From Ancylostoma caninum (taxonomy: Eukaryota > Nematoda > Chromadorea > Rhabditida > Ancylostomatidae): a stretch of DNA of 64,000 nucleotides. A model generated the notes under the pieces. It searched no databases and was not told the origin of the DNA. It saw nothing but the letters and a program-made list of their open reading frames with translations. Made by a program: the position numbers and the translations under genes. The DNA lies in assembly GCA_037903475.1 (NCBI GenBank), contig JBAJFG010000226.1:372001-436000 (forward strand), in the 5' to 3' direction. Shown here one piece after another: positions 11,699-22,640 of this stretch. How positions within the stretch are numbered: position 1 is the first letter of the stretch; every line of letters begins with the position of its first letter.

Positions 11699-12000
11699 CC
11701 TCACTGTTGGGCCACACCCTTATGCCATCGGTGGATCCATATCCTAGAACCGATCCTATAATGGCGGACCTACATACTGGTATGCTCTACATTATTGGGC
11801 CATTCAGCCGTCGGTCAACCCTTATTCCGGTGTTTTCCTCACAAATAGGCCAAACCGGACCCGCTCTCCGTCGTCGAAGCCGTATCCTAGCGTTTTCACC
11901 ACTTTTAGGCCACGGCGCACCTGTTTTCTATCAGAGCCCCGTACCCTTTGTAAATCTCGGAGTAAGAGTATCCCCAGACTTCCCCAGTTCAAAATGAATA
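11280..12000 (+). repeat. degenerate array of the 60-bp minisatellite
   Basis: Phrases such as CCATCGGTGGACCCGTATC, TGGCGTTT.CCACA and GGGCCACGGCGGGCC recur at roughly 60-bp spacing but strongly diverged. The order matches the well-preserved array at 35.2-36.1 kb. The open frames across it are by-products of a unit length divisible by three. Confidence 0.75.
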
Positions 12001-12440
12001 AAAATGAACCGGCGATACAAGGATGATTTTCGTGGAAATGATATGTATCGATTGCCACGTTATGTCGCTATGGATCGCTGCCAAACGGAGCTCATCGCCC
12101 GTACTCTCGAAGATGTGCCCAAAGTAAACTGGCGATGTGATTTTAGCGATAGTGGAAACGATGTCTACCGATCGCCACGCCACTTCATTTATCATCTCTC
12201 TCACGTCTGAAGCCTCCTTATTCATTTTGTTGATGTGGCGACCTCTGGCCGTCGTGGTGATGGCGACGACAGCCGGCTGTAGTGGCGATCGCCACGATTG
12301 CTGGCGAAGTCTTGGGATACATTAAAGGTAAAGGCTTGGGAGTTACTCAGAAATTTTGATTAAATAATTGTTGATTTTGATCAACTATTGGTTGATTATC
12401 TACACAATGTCACGCCTTGCTAAATTGAAGTATTTACTCT
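12001..12440. repeat. two diverged GGCGAT..CGATTGCCACG segments, otherwise empty
   Basis: Near 12010-12060 and 12130-12180 the phrases GGCGAT, ATTTT, GGAAA.GAT and CGAT.GCCACG recur in order, suggesting an old duplication of about 120 bp. No gene is visible. Confidence 0.45.
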
Positions 12441-12914
12441 GTGTGTTAGTCCACAAGCTTTCTAGGAATGAACGGATATCTTGACTGCACAATTGCATCG
12501 AGACCTTACCATGGGAAGCTGCCTAACCATCCACCAAATGAGCGACCGCATAGGTTCAGCCGCACCCAGCTTTCGAAACGCTACAGACATCCTTTCAATC
12601 GAGATGCCTACATCGTCGCAACAGTGAGAAGGTGGTTTTCCCGCCGCGTAGATTGTGCAGCCTGAAAGCTTGTAAACTCCCACACCCCTGTGCTGCAAGA
12701 CCGCCAACCAATGTGATGAAATCACCATCCCGTGCATGCGGGAGAGCCAGCAGTGATGTAATTAGCGAGTCCCGAAGCGAACGTGTCTGAGCCCCTAAAA
12801 ATCGGCCACTTCGCCTCGCAGTCTGCGCCTCAAGATTACCGGTGTCTATGAGTGCCGCCGCGTTATGCAACAATATCTCTAGCCGCTCTAGCCCCCTCAC
12901 GGGGCTTTGTTTAA
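12441..12914 (+). repeat. terminal module of a satellite-bearing element, copy 1
   Basis: Aligns over its whole length with 36131-36614, including GATGAAATCACCATCCCGTG and CATGCGGGAGAGCCAGC. Both copies finish with a small hairpin (AGCCCC..GGGGCT here) and then TTGTTTAAT. In both places satellite DNA lies on the left. The conserved right end marks the boundary of an otherwise unclassified mobile unit. Confidence 0.75.
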
Positions 12915-13113
12915 TTGATTTTTTGTAAGGTCATGTAAAATGGGATCATACCTGTCAACAATCTTAAAACCTTATTGGTTGAGTTATAGTGATTATTTTA
13001 TGCATAACTAAAAGATTTTATGACCAAATTCCGTAATCGTCAGTGATTGACAAAACCGATAATAGCTATAGTATCGGGGATGTAGGGGGCTCCTACAGGA
13101 ATTATAGAGTGAT

Positions 13114-13177
13114 CAGTCTGGCCGTCCGGCTGACGCCGGACTTCCAGACATTTCCTAATGCTCGCTTCGCTCGCATG
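13114..13177 (+). repeat. short hairpin repeat, copy 1
   Basis: Contains GTCTGG-CCG-TCCGGC-TGAC-GCCGGA-CTT-CCAGAC, a two-part perfect stem, followed by CTAATGCTCGCTTCGCTCGC. Other copies are at 42602-42664 (plus), 32297-32360 (minus) and, more diverged, about 54289-54350. The stem is kept while bases change, so the structure may matter. Confidence 0.75.
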
Positions 13178-13640
13178 GCTTCATCCCTTCTTCATTCAAA
13201 TAAAATCACAGCTATTCCACATTTTTGCTATAATGTGTCCCACACCCTTTCCATTGCTTTTCTTATGTAAAAATGCACTTATCAAAGAGGATTAACCTTC
13301 TCGAAGCAATTTTATCATTTGCTCAACTGAAATAGCTTTTTGTAACTAAATATAACCGGTTCAACCTGGATTGACCGCAGAAAATGGTCTATCATTCTTT
13401 GTCTGTTATAACTGGTCAAGTGATAAGAGTCAGTTAGAACATACAAAAGTGGAGGGTGCGGTGTGTTCATAAACAAATGAGAAGAGAAGAACGCGGGGGA
13501 GGACGTAAGGAGGGAGGATTCACACGGATTGCATACTAATCCGCGCAGTGGTCTGACATCTAGTTTTTTTAACGATTGATGTTAGACGCCATCGAATCGA
13601 TTTAACAAATATGGACCTAACTCATGACATTTCCTTGAGT
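13178..13640. other. no supported gene
   Basis: A/T-rich sequence without repeats or family resemblance that I can see. Confidence 0.4.
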
Positions 13641-14080
13641 AGTGGACACCGGCGCACCCCTCCTGCATCGGTAGCTATATTTTCAGGCGCTCCTCCACTT
13701 TTGAGCGCAGGCGCAGCCCTATCACAGCAGTAGACCCGTCTCCCCCCACTTTGGGCGCCGGCGCACCCTTGTCACAGCATGGACCCGTCTCCCCCCACTT
13801 TGGGCGCCGGCGCAGCCTTATCACAGTGATGGACCCGTCTCCCCCCACTTTGGGCGCCGGCGCACCCTTATCACAGTGATGGACCCGTCTCCCCCACTTT
13901 GGGTGCCGTCGCACCCTTATCACAGTGATGGACCCGTCTCCCCCCACATTGGGCGCCAGCGCAGCCTTATCACAGTGATGGACCCGTCTCCCCCCACATT
14001 GGGCGTCAGCGCAGCCTTATCACGGTGATGGACCCGTCTCCCCCCACTTTGGGCGCCGGCGCAGCCCTTCTCCATGGACT
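13640..14080 (+). repeat. 51-bp minisatellite, locus 1
   Basis: About eight units containing GGACCCGTCTCCCCCCACTT, then TGGGCGCCGGCGCA, then CCCTTATCACAGTGA, at a 51-bp spacing. A 51-bp unit codes for 17-residue repeats on the minus strand, which explains the open frames there. The same unit forms a larger array at 43.1-44.4 kb. Confidence 0.9.
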
Positions 14081-14232
14081 CCATTGACGGACCCGTTGTA
14101 CACCATCCGACCTTCTGTTCGATCTCATCCCTACCCCACTCCACCACATCACACCCGTTCCTAGCCTTTCATATGATCTCACAATCACGATCATTGACCA
14201 ATCGTAGAATTTCGTAACGGTCTGACACACAT
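14056..14232 (+). repeat. fixed right flank of the 51-bp minisatellite, copy 1
   Basis: From GACGG.CCCGTTG to ATTTCGTAACGGTCTGACAC this aligns with 44425-44582 beside the second array. Linked unique sequence next to both arrays means that they moved as one unit. Confidence 0.75.
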
Positions 14233-14245
14233 TCTTACATACTTA

Positions 14246-14422
14246 CAGTCCTTGTCGAAAAGATAGACGGATTCCGTGACTGCGGAAACGCGGTGGGACC
14301 CGAACGATGGATGGGAGAGAGTATGCTGCAGGCGAGAGGGTGCACTAGGTCCCACCGCGATTCTGCGGCCGCGACGATATGAAACCGCACGCGCAATCCG
14401 TCTATCTTTTCGACAAGGACTG
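14246..14422. mobile_element. Tc1/mariner-like MITE (177 bp)
   Basis: Terminal inverted repeats begin CAGTCCTTGTCGAAAAGATA and extend about 28 bp. TA dinucleotides flank the element (14244-14245, 14423-14424), as Tc1/mariner transposases leave. No coding capacity. Confidence 0.85.
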
Positions 14423-14568
14423 TACTACATACTTACATACATACAGACACACACATGTAAACAGGCTAAGCCCGTTATTATACAGAATGATTATAGAGTA
14501 GACGACATACTCAGCTTCGTTCGGGTGTTTTACTCCCGCACTGAGTAGACGTGTCTCTACCGCCCTAT

Positions 14569-14880
14569 GGGCGCGAATAACAAAAAATCAATAAAATCGA
14601 TAAATTGATATCTTCGTGCGAAATGGTTATCACACTCTTGTTTAGCGTATTGAAGAACCCCATTAGACATGCCCTTGCCGACGTCTGGGCAAGAATAACA
14701 AAAAATCAATAAAATCGATAAGTCGATACTTCGGCGCAAATCGATAAATCGATATTTTGGCGCAAAACGGATGTCATATTCATGCTTAGCGCGTTGAGGA
14801 ACCGTAGTAGGCATGTTCTCGCCAGCCCCTGGGCAGAAATAGCGAAAAATCAATAAATTCGATACAATCGGTAAGTCAAT
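14569..14880 (+). repeat. three imperfect tandem units of about 120-140 bp
   Basis: Each unit contains GAATAACAAAAAATCAATAA or a close variant followed by repeated ATCGATA, then a CATGC..GGGCA stretch. The units start near 14569, 14688 and 14831. Confidence 0.65.
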
Positions 14881-14988
14881 AGATATTTCCTGGCAGAAAG
14901 CCTAAAACCTCCGCCCTTCATGGGTATGTGTGCAAAGTTTGGTCCCGATCGGTTTACCCTCCGCAATTTCTATAAGGAACATACATAC

Positions 14989-15659
14989 CAGGGATGAGCG
15001 GATACGAGATTTCCTCCTGTTTCTGTCCTTTCATTCTCATTCAGACCGATCCTTTTTCCTAGGCTTTTTCGAAGATAATCGAAATGTAGACGTTCGCAAA
15101 AATTCCTGTCAAACTGAATCATCGCACGAACCCAGTTACAACGTTGTAGCTAGTATGGGGAACGTTAGCAGCGTATGCGCGAGGGAATGTCAAACAAAGT
15201 CTCAGCCCGATATTGGCCTGAGTGAATCAATTTTGAACATATGTGTCAATGTTATGGACCCCAATTTTATAAAGTCAAACCCTTCTGAGGGCAATTGCGG
15301 AAGCTATCACCAGAAGATGTGCTCAAGATCTCGAAGGTAACCATAAGATTCACTATTCTGCTATTTTTCGTTGCTGCTAGGGTTTCTACTAGAACAATTA
15401 CGCCTTTCGGGCCGTGCTCGTGCTGCACGGTTATCAGAGTTAATGCACGGGTCATTTTTGGCCATTCTGTACTTCTTGATATAGAGGCTATCCTCTGTTG
15501 AGAACGTGCAAAATGAGGGTACTGTTTTCGGCCTTATCCGTTATCCGCACCGTTATCCGGCGCCAGAAGCCCGGATAAGGGTGAGGATAACGGATAGGCT
15601 AAAAACCTACGGACAACGGCAAAACGGACAACCGGATACGAGCAATCCGCTCATCCCTG
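14989..15659. mobile_element. hAT-like non-autonomous element (671 bp)
   Basis: Perfect 15-bp terminal inverted repeats, CAGGGATGAGCGGAT and ATCCGCTCATCCCTG. Both sides carry ATACATAC (14981-14988 and 15660-15667), consistent with an 8-bp hAT duplication, although the flank is a TACA microsatellite and the match could be fortuitous. The interior holds TTATCCG-rich sequence related to the 3.1-kb repeat and no transposase. Confidence 0.75.
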
Positions 15660-15696
15660 ATACATACATACACACACACGCACACACACACACATA

Positions 15697-15842
15697 CAGT
15701 CCTTCTCAAAAATACTTGCCTCACTCTTGATAGCCCATCTGTTGTAAGCCGCGGCGCATCACCTGTGCATTATCGTACGTGGTGTGACGTCGCTAAGCTG
15801 ACGGGCGGTTCAGACTGAGGAAAGAGTTTTTGAGAAAGGCTG
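15697..15842. mobile_element. Tc1-like MITE (146 bp), copy 1
   Basis: The left end CAGTCCTTCTCAAAAATACT and the right end ..GTTTTTGAGAAAGGCTG are inverted repeats, flanked by TA (15695-15696, 15843-15844). A related copy is at 31702-31839. No coding capacity. Confidence 0.75.
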
Positions 15843-16049
15843 TACACACGCACAGACATTCTACTTTATATATACAGATAATCACGCGTCCATTATCGTG
15901 TATGATCAGAATCAAATTACAGTGTTTGTCTAAGATAATGTGTTTATGTGTAGAGTGAAAAAATGGATCGTGTGGCCACATATACTGAATCGGTTCATGG
16001 CAAGAAGAGTGAGTATATGACGACAGATATGAATGAGCCCGCCACCATC

Positions 16050-16750
16050 CAGGATGAAGGCAATGATCTTCCGAAAAAAAAAAAACTACTTCAAGTACCT
16101 CGGCTCAACAATCTCAGCCGATAGCAGCCTAGCCCATGAAGTCGTCAGTCGCGTCAACGCTGCATGGCTAAAGTGGCACTCAATGACGGGAGTGCTGTGC
16201 GACAAGAAGATCCCGGATCGCTTCAAGTCGAAGGTGTATCGAGCAGTTATTAGACCCGTCGCACGGCTAAAGTGGCACTCAATGACGGGAGTGCTGTGCG
16301 ACAAGAAGATCCCGGATCGCTTCAAGTCGAAGGTATATCGAGCAGTTATTAGACCCGTCGCACTGTATGGTGCACCAAGGAAGTGGAACGCCGCCTGGGT
16401 GTGATGGAGATGAAGATGTTACGATGGATGACTGGTATCACGCGTGTGGACCGCATACGCAATGAAAAGATCCGAGAGCGGTTCGGCATCGCCACGATTG
16501 CTGACAAGCTCCGCGAAACCCGTCTAAGATGGTACGGCCACGTACTGCGCGCCAACAAAGACACCGTCTGCAAAGTAGGCCTTGATCTCGAAGTACCAGG
16601 GAAGCGACCAAAAGGACGGCCGAAGCAACGGTGGCTGGACACACTGCATGCGGATCTGAAGCATGTGGGCGCCCACCCAGACCAGGCTCACGATAGAGCT
16701 AAATGGCGTCAGAAGATCAGAGAAGCGGATCCCGCCAACGAACGGGACAA
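16050..16750 (+). pseudogene. 3' end of a non-LTR reverse transcriptase gene
   Basis: Two overlapping frames encode the thumb and C-terminal part of a LINE reverse transcriptase: YLGSTISADSSLAHEV, then KIPDRFKSKVYRAVIRP, then RLRWYGHVLRANKDTV and KRPKGRPKQRWLDTL. The last motif is typical of nematode RTE/L1-type elements. The catalytic half is missing, so it is 5'-truncated. A 99-bp in-frame duplication (about 16166-16264 repeated at 16265-16363) doubles the segment starting LKWHSMTGVLCDKK. A one-base frame change follows near 16375. Confidence 0.85.
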
Positions 16751-16843
16751 GAGAAGAAAGAAGAAGAAAGAAGAAGAAAGAAGAAGAAAGAAGAAGAAAG
16801 AAGAAGAAAGAAGAAGAAAGAAGAAGAAAGAAGAAGAAAGATT
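16751..16843 (+). repeat. AAGAAG/AAGAAAG simple repeat tail
   Basis: About 90 bp of A/G repeat directly after the LINE coding end, probably grown from the element's 3' tail. Confidence 0.9.
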
Positions 16844-16848
16844 GGTCT

Positions 16849-17245
16849 AAATTGGCCTGAAAACAAGTATGCAAGCATACTTGTTTTCACGGATAAAATC
16901 ATCTATGAAAATAAAAATGGAGAGGAACAATAACCGTACCAGGTAAAACTCCTGCCTGGGTTGCCCTAAAGGTCGGAGTTTACCTAGTAAAAGTTAATAT
17001 GTAAATTACGTATCGCCTCTTATCCCTTAGACAGGGAAGCCTGTAAGCTAGAGGCCACCCCCGAGACTCCTCGGTAGGGGAGAGTGGCCTTAGTGAGATA
17101 GAAGTTTTTGGAGAACGACGAGGATTATATACAATGTCCGAGAGGGCGGTCCTGGGTCGAAATAGGAGAGAACAAAGATACTAGGCATGATAAAATGAAG
17201 GTCAAAATAGAAGGATCAAACAGGACGAAAAAGCCAGGTACTTGC
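16849..17245 (+). repeat. diverged relative of the Penelope 3' region, with hairpins
   Basis: Shows the same order of elements as 42105-42440 and 47965-48320: a palindrome AACAAGTATGC/GCATACTTGTT, a stem AGGTAAA.CTCC/GGAGTTTACCT closed by TGGGTTGCCCTAAAG, and a second stem AGGCCAC..GTGGCCT around CCCC..GGGG. Primary sequence differs but stems are kept. I infer a shared, structured untranslated region. Confidence 0.5.
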
Positions 17246-17246
17246 C

Positions 17247-17888
17247 TGTCGTGCCTCAGGGTCCGTCGGCGGTTCAGTGGCTCAGGTTAGACCCCGAGCG
17301 CGACTGGCCGCGTCCGTGGAGAATGCGCTTCCTACTAACCTAATGGCGGCCTATCCCCACAGACGTACCCGGCCGGAAACCTAGGATCCCGCTTCCCACT
17401 TCCCGTCTCCCTCACAAGGTCCCTACGCTGCGCCCCCAACCCCAGCCCCGCCCACAATGGTGTTACTGAACAAGTAGGATATGAACAACGACATATTACT
17501 ACACAACAGAACACGATACGTATGATGGTTTATGGTAGCGAATATACACGACATCAACACACGACGATCAATAATAAAGTACAACGAAATGGTATCGGGG
17601 CCAGCTCAGTAGCAGAACATGGTGGAATGGTATTGCTCACGGGACACGGCGATGGTATGCCGGAGGAGGACCTGCTACTCCAGATGGTATCATCACGAAC
17701 GACACGGATCGAACGAGCGACGCGGGAGCACCGTAGAACCCAACCGTCCGGCGCGACAGCACGGCAGCGACTGATTTCGAAAATCAGCCGCGCCGCGCCG
17801 TCCGCACGCGACTCAGCGTGGGAACTACCGTGCGCCAGGCCTGCGCGGCGGGACCCCGCCACAGGGCAGAGTCGCGCACGGCGCGACA
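17247..17888 (+). repeat. left LTR-like repeat (642 bp)
   Basis: Starts TGTCGTGCCTCAGGG and ends GGCGCGACA. It contains five ATGGTA hexamers. A diverged relative of its 3' half occurs at 30020-30665, and its terminal bases resemble those of the solo LTR at 40299-41117. Confidence 0.75.
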
Positions 17889-18424
17889 CTGGGGGGCGCC
17901 GCAAAATGTCGCCGAGAGTATAAATGGTAGTATCAATGGTATGTAGCTGAGCTACTTGCAGGTCACCCGCTCGCAGAATGGAAGTTAACCTACGAGTTAG
18001 ATGGTATATACAGGAGCAAACACAATGCCTACGGGTTAACTAGACGTCGCACATGCTTACCTACTGGGTAACCTACAGTGCGACGTAAGGGTTGCCCGGA
18101 GGCAAGGGTCTCCTGATCGTAGGTATCACAATGAATGGGAGCTGGCGACGGACGTGGAACAGTGGAAGTAGAGGAGATCGTACGACTTGCTTGACTGGAG
18201 GTGGCGTGTGAGTGGTCGAGTGACGGTGAACGGCGTGGCATGATCGAAGACGTTGACTGTCGACGGCAAGGTGGTAGAACGATGACGTGGCAGTGCAGCG
18301 GCTCGAGGATGGACGTAGTTCAGCGGCTCGACATTACGGACTGGTGGAGTGGTTCGGGAGTGATGGCTGACAGCGGCTCGACATTGGTGGAATGCGTCGG
18401 AAGTGGCTGGCAGCGGCTCGACAC

Positions 18425-18865
18425 GACCTGAACACATGGTTGATGGAATTTACCTAGTGTGGGCCGCGGCGAGGTTGAGGTACCGGTGTTTCTTGGTCCT
18501 CTACTGATTTTCGAGGGTGGGTAAGTCCCGAACCAAAAGATGTTAGTCAAGCAAAATGGGGGGTATGGTGTTTCCGTCCCAAGCCCACAAAAGAAGGGTC
18601 GTACAAACAACATGACTTCCACCTATGGTGGATTGGCTGGGACACTGTGAACGACCTGACACGTGTCTAGGCACAATAAGATGGAAAATTTACCTAGGAC
18701 GGGTCAGAGTGAGTGTGAGGATCTGATGTTTCTCGATCCTCGGAGAGCGTTCATGAAGGGTGGTAGGGTCCCGAGCCAAAAAATGGTATGGGTACAACAA
18801 CCAAACGAGGGGGGTATGATGTTTTCGTCCCATCCCCACGTGAGAGGGTCATACCAAGATGGTAG
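18425..18865 (+). repeat. diverged direct repeat of about 210 bp
   Basis: Segments from about 18425 and 18655 share in order CCTGA.AC, GGAA.TTTACCTAG, TGTTTCT.G.TCCTC, GGGTGG.TA and CCCGA.CCAAAA, then GGGGGGTATG.TGTTT.CGTCCCA. The divergence is high. Both lie inside the 17.2-23.3-kb unit. Confidence 0.65.
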
Positions 18866-19186
18866 TTGATGGTAGTTGACGTCGTGTGGTTCGCTGGTAA
18901 CGACGACCGCAACAAGGACATCTGGATCTAAAATCTGAAATTCTGATGGTGGTGAACTCCAAATGTCGAGGTGCCGCAGACGTCGTAGTGGTATGGTATT
19001 CTATGGTGGATATGGTATGGCTGCAACTGTCGAGGGTACCGCAACAAGAAAGGAATAAAGAAAAAGAAAGGCAAGAATGAAAAAGGGTAAAAATATTCTA
19101 ATCTAAACTAGTTCTAACTAACTAGTACTTCGTTATTAGGTAAGACAATTGCAACCAGGGTAAAATGAAGGCTCGGCAAAACTTAC

Positions 19187-21790
19187 CTGCATCTATTGGC
19201 GTAGTGAGGTTAATGGTATCGTTACCCAAAGACTGGCGCATACCGTATGGAGAGATGTTCGGAAAAGCACGTGAAACCATAATGGACGTAGCTGAGAGGG
19301 TTACCTGAATGAAAGTTTTCAATTCAAGGAACACTGAGGTTCAACTTAAAGGTGGTAGTAAAAATGATAGTTGAACAACACAGCTACTGCATTAAGGTTC
19401 ATGGTGAAAGGAACAAGGTAGGGCCAGAGTTAGGGTATGATAATCGACCTCAATGCGGTAGATGTAAGTGGTAGATGTAGATAAGATGGTGATGAGCCTA
19501 CAAGGATGAATAAATTGGTGTTAATGGTATACAGGGTGAGCGACGCGGAGCGAATCGAAGCGTGCGCGGGCGAGAAGGGGCGATAAAGGGAGAAAAACTA
19601 CAAGAGTGAAGCTACAGAGGAAAGAAGGGAAATGGGAGGTGGAAGAAAGTAAGGGGAGGAAAGAAGAGAAAGAAAATCTAGATAAAACAAAGGATTGAAG
19701 TCTAAGAGAAAAACAAGAAAGTAGTAGAAAAGGAAGCTAAGGGTGAAGAAAGAGGGTAGAAAGAAAGAACACCTAAATTAGAAAAACAGTAACTACAACA
19801 GGAAGAGAAAAACTTAAGAAGACAAAGGGAACCTAGAAAACTATACAGAAGGAACTATGGTGGGCAAGCTATGGTAGAAAAGAGGAGCAAATGAGATGGA
19901 AGAAAAGGTAAGGAAGAAACTAAGAAAACCAATTAGTAGGGGCGAAGCATGCACTAGGAAAGAAAAGGATAGAGAGGAAAACAACTAAATAGGACAAACT
20001 ATGGTAAGGAAATGGGAGAGGAAAAGGGAGGTAAGAAAAGGGGGTAAAAAATGAAGAAAACTAAAAGAAGAAAAGGAATATAGAGGAAAGGCGAGGAGAT
20101 AGGAAGAAAAGAGGGGAAGGAAATAAAGAGGGGGATGGAAGGGAGAAAACAAGGGGATGGAACAGCACAAGCTGGGGAGAAACATGATCTGCAGGTCAGA
20201 CACTAAGGAAACTTACCTCTATCCAGCAGAAAATGCAAAATGGTACCCATTTGGCTGCCCATAGGAATGAAATTGAGGTCGACTCGTCGCATTGCCATTG
20301 ATCTCCACTGGCCACAGTCTCCTGTGAATACACCAGGTCGCTCCAGCCCTGCAACGAGAAGAAAAATGGTATCTTTGGGCACAGGTGGTACTGTGCCTCC
20401 AGAAGAATGGTAGTGAAAATGGTAGGTGTAGCGTTCCGGCACGAGGAGAATGGTGTAGACGGCTGAAACGATGTCCTGGGGAACCATCTAAAAGACCAGT
20501 ACAACGAATTAGTCCGCCTGAAAGATGGTAGAGGATTGAAGGTATTCCAGAGTGAATCCGCTTTCCCCACAGCATCACAAAGGAAGAACAGATCCACAGC
20601 GATGTTTCCAAGCTGAAATGCCTTCGGAGATGAAGATGATAGTGGTGCCGGTCGACGCAGATGGTATTTCAAGAAGAATGGTAGCAGTAGCACGGAGTAC
20701 TGATGACGGGACGATGGAGCCAATCAGAGGAAGTCCGTGTCTACTGAATGGTAGGAAGTTCCGAAGTCGTAGCCGATGGTATCCTGCCGAGTGAGCGTCA
20801 TGAAGATGGTAAACTGCCGTAATCGCACGACCAAAAGGAGTGAGCTGAAAGTCTTCTGCCACAAGACGATCCCAAGGGATTCTCCTGCCACAAGATTCCT
20901 TCGGAACCAGCTACTACAATGGTAGGACGAAAACGACAGCTAAAGGGACTCAAACGGCACTAGGCTAAACGAAATCGGAACTAAAAGGAAAACCCACAAG
21001 AATACAAAACACTATTAAACTGAAACTCGGAAAAACCCATCAAGATCTTCAAGGTATTCCAAACGATCTAAAACTTACCTGAACTCCTTCGACTTCCAGA
21101 TTCCTTCGGATGAGTCTCACAAGCCACAGCGGTGTTGACGTATCCTTGGACCATCAAATTGCAGATTGCAACAATGGACCATGCGAGACATCCCCCAAGC
21201 GGCAGCTGGAACAAGCAATGCAAGTGTCGTCCATCCCTAAACGAAGGAAGATGGATGAACTGCAGACGGTGACAGTGCCTACAAACAGCCTTAACGGCAT
21301 GGTAGATGTCCCATGATGGTAAGGCGTCCACAGTTGATGGCCGTAGAGGGTCGTGATCCTCCGAAGAGCAACGGTCGCGATGATCGACGGGGGGTCACAA
21401 TGGTAGTGTTAAGAAAATGGTATTACGTGGAAGAACGATCCTGCTCCAGGCGGATGCTGTCCAGGAATTCCTTCTCTTCGCAGGAAGGAGTCTTCAGAGG
21501 ACGCAATCCTGATGTTCTTCCACGGTCGTCGCTGTCCGTTGGAGTTGAAATCCTGCCGGAAATGCCGAAGAAGATGGTAAATCCGACATGTTCCGGTTGT
21601 CCTCGGTGTGGAAGATGGTATCCTCGTCGCGTCTCCAGATGGTATTAAAGGTCTCCAATGCGTCGATCCGTGGGTAAACCTCAGGGGCAGCGGTTGGCTT
21701 CCAGATGGTAAGGAGATGGTATCCTCCGGGTCGATGGTAGCCGTGGAGATGGTAACTAGCCCGCAAACTTACCTTCTTCCTATCTGCTAG
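19187..21790 (-). other. possible minus-strand exon chain (weak)
   Basis: Four strong donors reading AGGTAAGTTT or close variants lie on the minus strand near 21776, 21078, 20216 and 19187, each preceded by a long open G+C-richer stretch. One stretch ends SMAMRRVDLNFIPMGSQ near 20260, and another ends SIVAICNLMVQGYVNT near 21110. Possible acceptors exist (for example TTTCATTCAG at about 19303), but I could not join the exons in one consistent frame. It may be a host gene or an element's own gene; no family recognised. Confidence 0.25.
19570..20165 (+). repeat. long purine-rich tract
   Basis: Nearly 600 bp in which A and G make up the great majority of the plus strand, with motifs such as GGAAAGAAGG and GAGGAAAG but no fixed period. 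It lies inside the LTR-like unit. Such tracts can form triplexes; no role can be read from sequence. Confidence 0.7.
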
Positions 21791-22262
21791 GAGCCGACGT
21801 CGTTGTAGAAATTGATTGAACCAAGTATATTGATGCCGTGTAATTCTACCGTGCAGAGCACAGGCCTGATGCTCTACAACGATACCTACGCATATGTGAA
21901 CGATAGTAGCTTATGCGCGACATGCCCCTACAAGCACTGAACAACGTAATCGGAAGGGCAGGGGCTGCCGCGAATGGTAGTGGCCAGCTTGGTAGACAGA
22001 ATGGTGGGAGCGAGAACCCAGGTGGGAAACCGGTGCGCACCCGAGTAAGTACCACAAGGATATACGAACACCCCCGGAGATTAAGGTCAAACACACAAGT
22101 ACCAGAGCGAGGTTGTTGCGCGTGTAAGAGCCATAGGTAGATCAACTGTCTGGGCGCGTGCGAATGTGCAGCCTGTATGAGCCAGTTGACGTGCTCGCGG
22201 GCGCTTGATTCCTCTCAGCTACGCTGCGTCAGCAGTAATCCGCTCTTCTGCTGACCAGCTCC

Positions 22263-22640
22263 GTGCGGGCCGCCTTCCCATCCACAGACCGCAACAAACG
22301 CAAGGCGCTTAAGGAGCCTACATCCCCGAATGCGTGGGCCCAGGAGTGCCGGTGCAACTCCGCTTTGGAGATTGTACCACCAGAACTGCTGCCACCAGTC
22401 CTAATGGTAGCGCCGGTTCAGTCCTCTACATGGGGGATGCAATAACCCCAGTCGTGACCCTCGCACATGAACTCTTACCCACGCAAGCCAAGCCCTAGCG
22501 CTAATGTGCCCGAACCAGAACCTAAGCGGATGCGCGTACTAGGGCCTACATATGGTGTTTGGAAGGCTGATGCAAACTCCACCCTGGAAGCGCAACGCCG
22601 GGCTCGGTGCCAGGATGAACCCAGCTGGCCGATGCACCAT
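22263..22640 (+). pseudogene. coding-like remnant before the right LTR-like repeat
   Basis: One frame is open except for two close stops near 22443-22457. It encodes a proline-rich, basic sequence with DRNKRKALKEP and EPEPKRMRVLG, resembling nuclear localisation signals. It ends at the junction with the right repeat. No family recognised; it could be the tail of an element protein. Confidence 0.3.

Noticed and set aside
13675..14230. Glycine/arginine-rich minus-strand frames
   Set aside because: Same 51-bp minisatellite; the repeated residues follow the DNA unit.
16703..16933. Lysine/glutamate-rich frames over 16750-16850
   Set aside because: Products of the AAGAAG simple repeat.
17554..17904. 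116-codon minus and 133-codon plus frames in the left LTR-like repeat, repeated at 22.9 kb
   Set aside because: Both strands are open because the segment is G+C-rich; each copy ends at the repeat boundary and no motif is seen.
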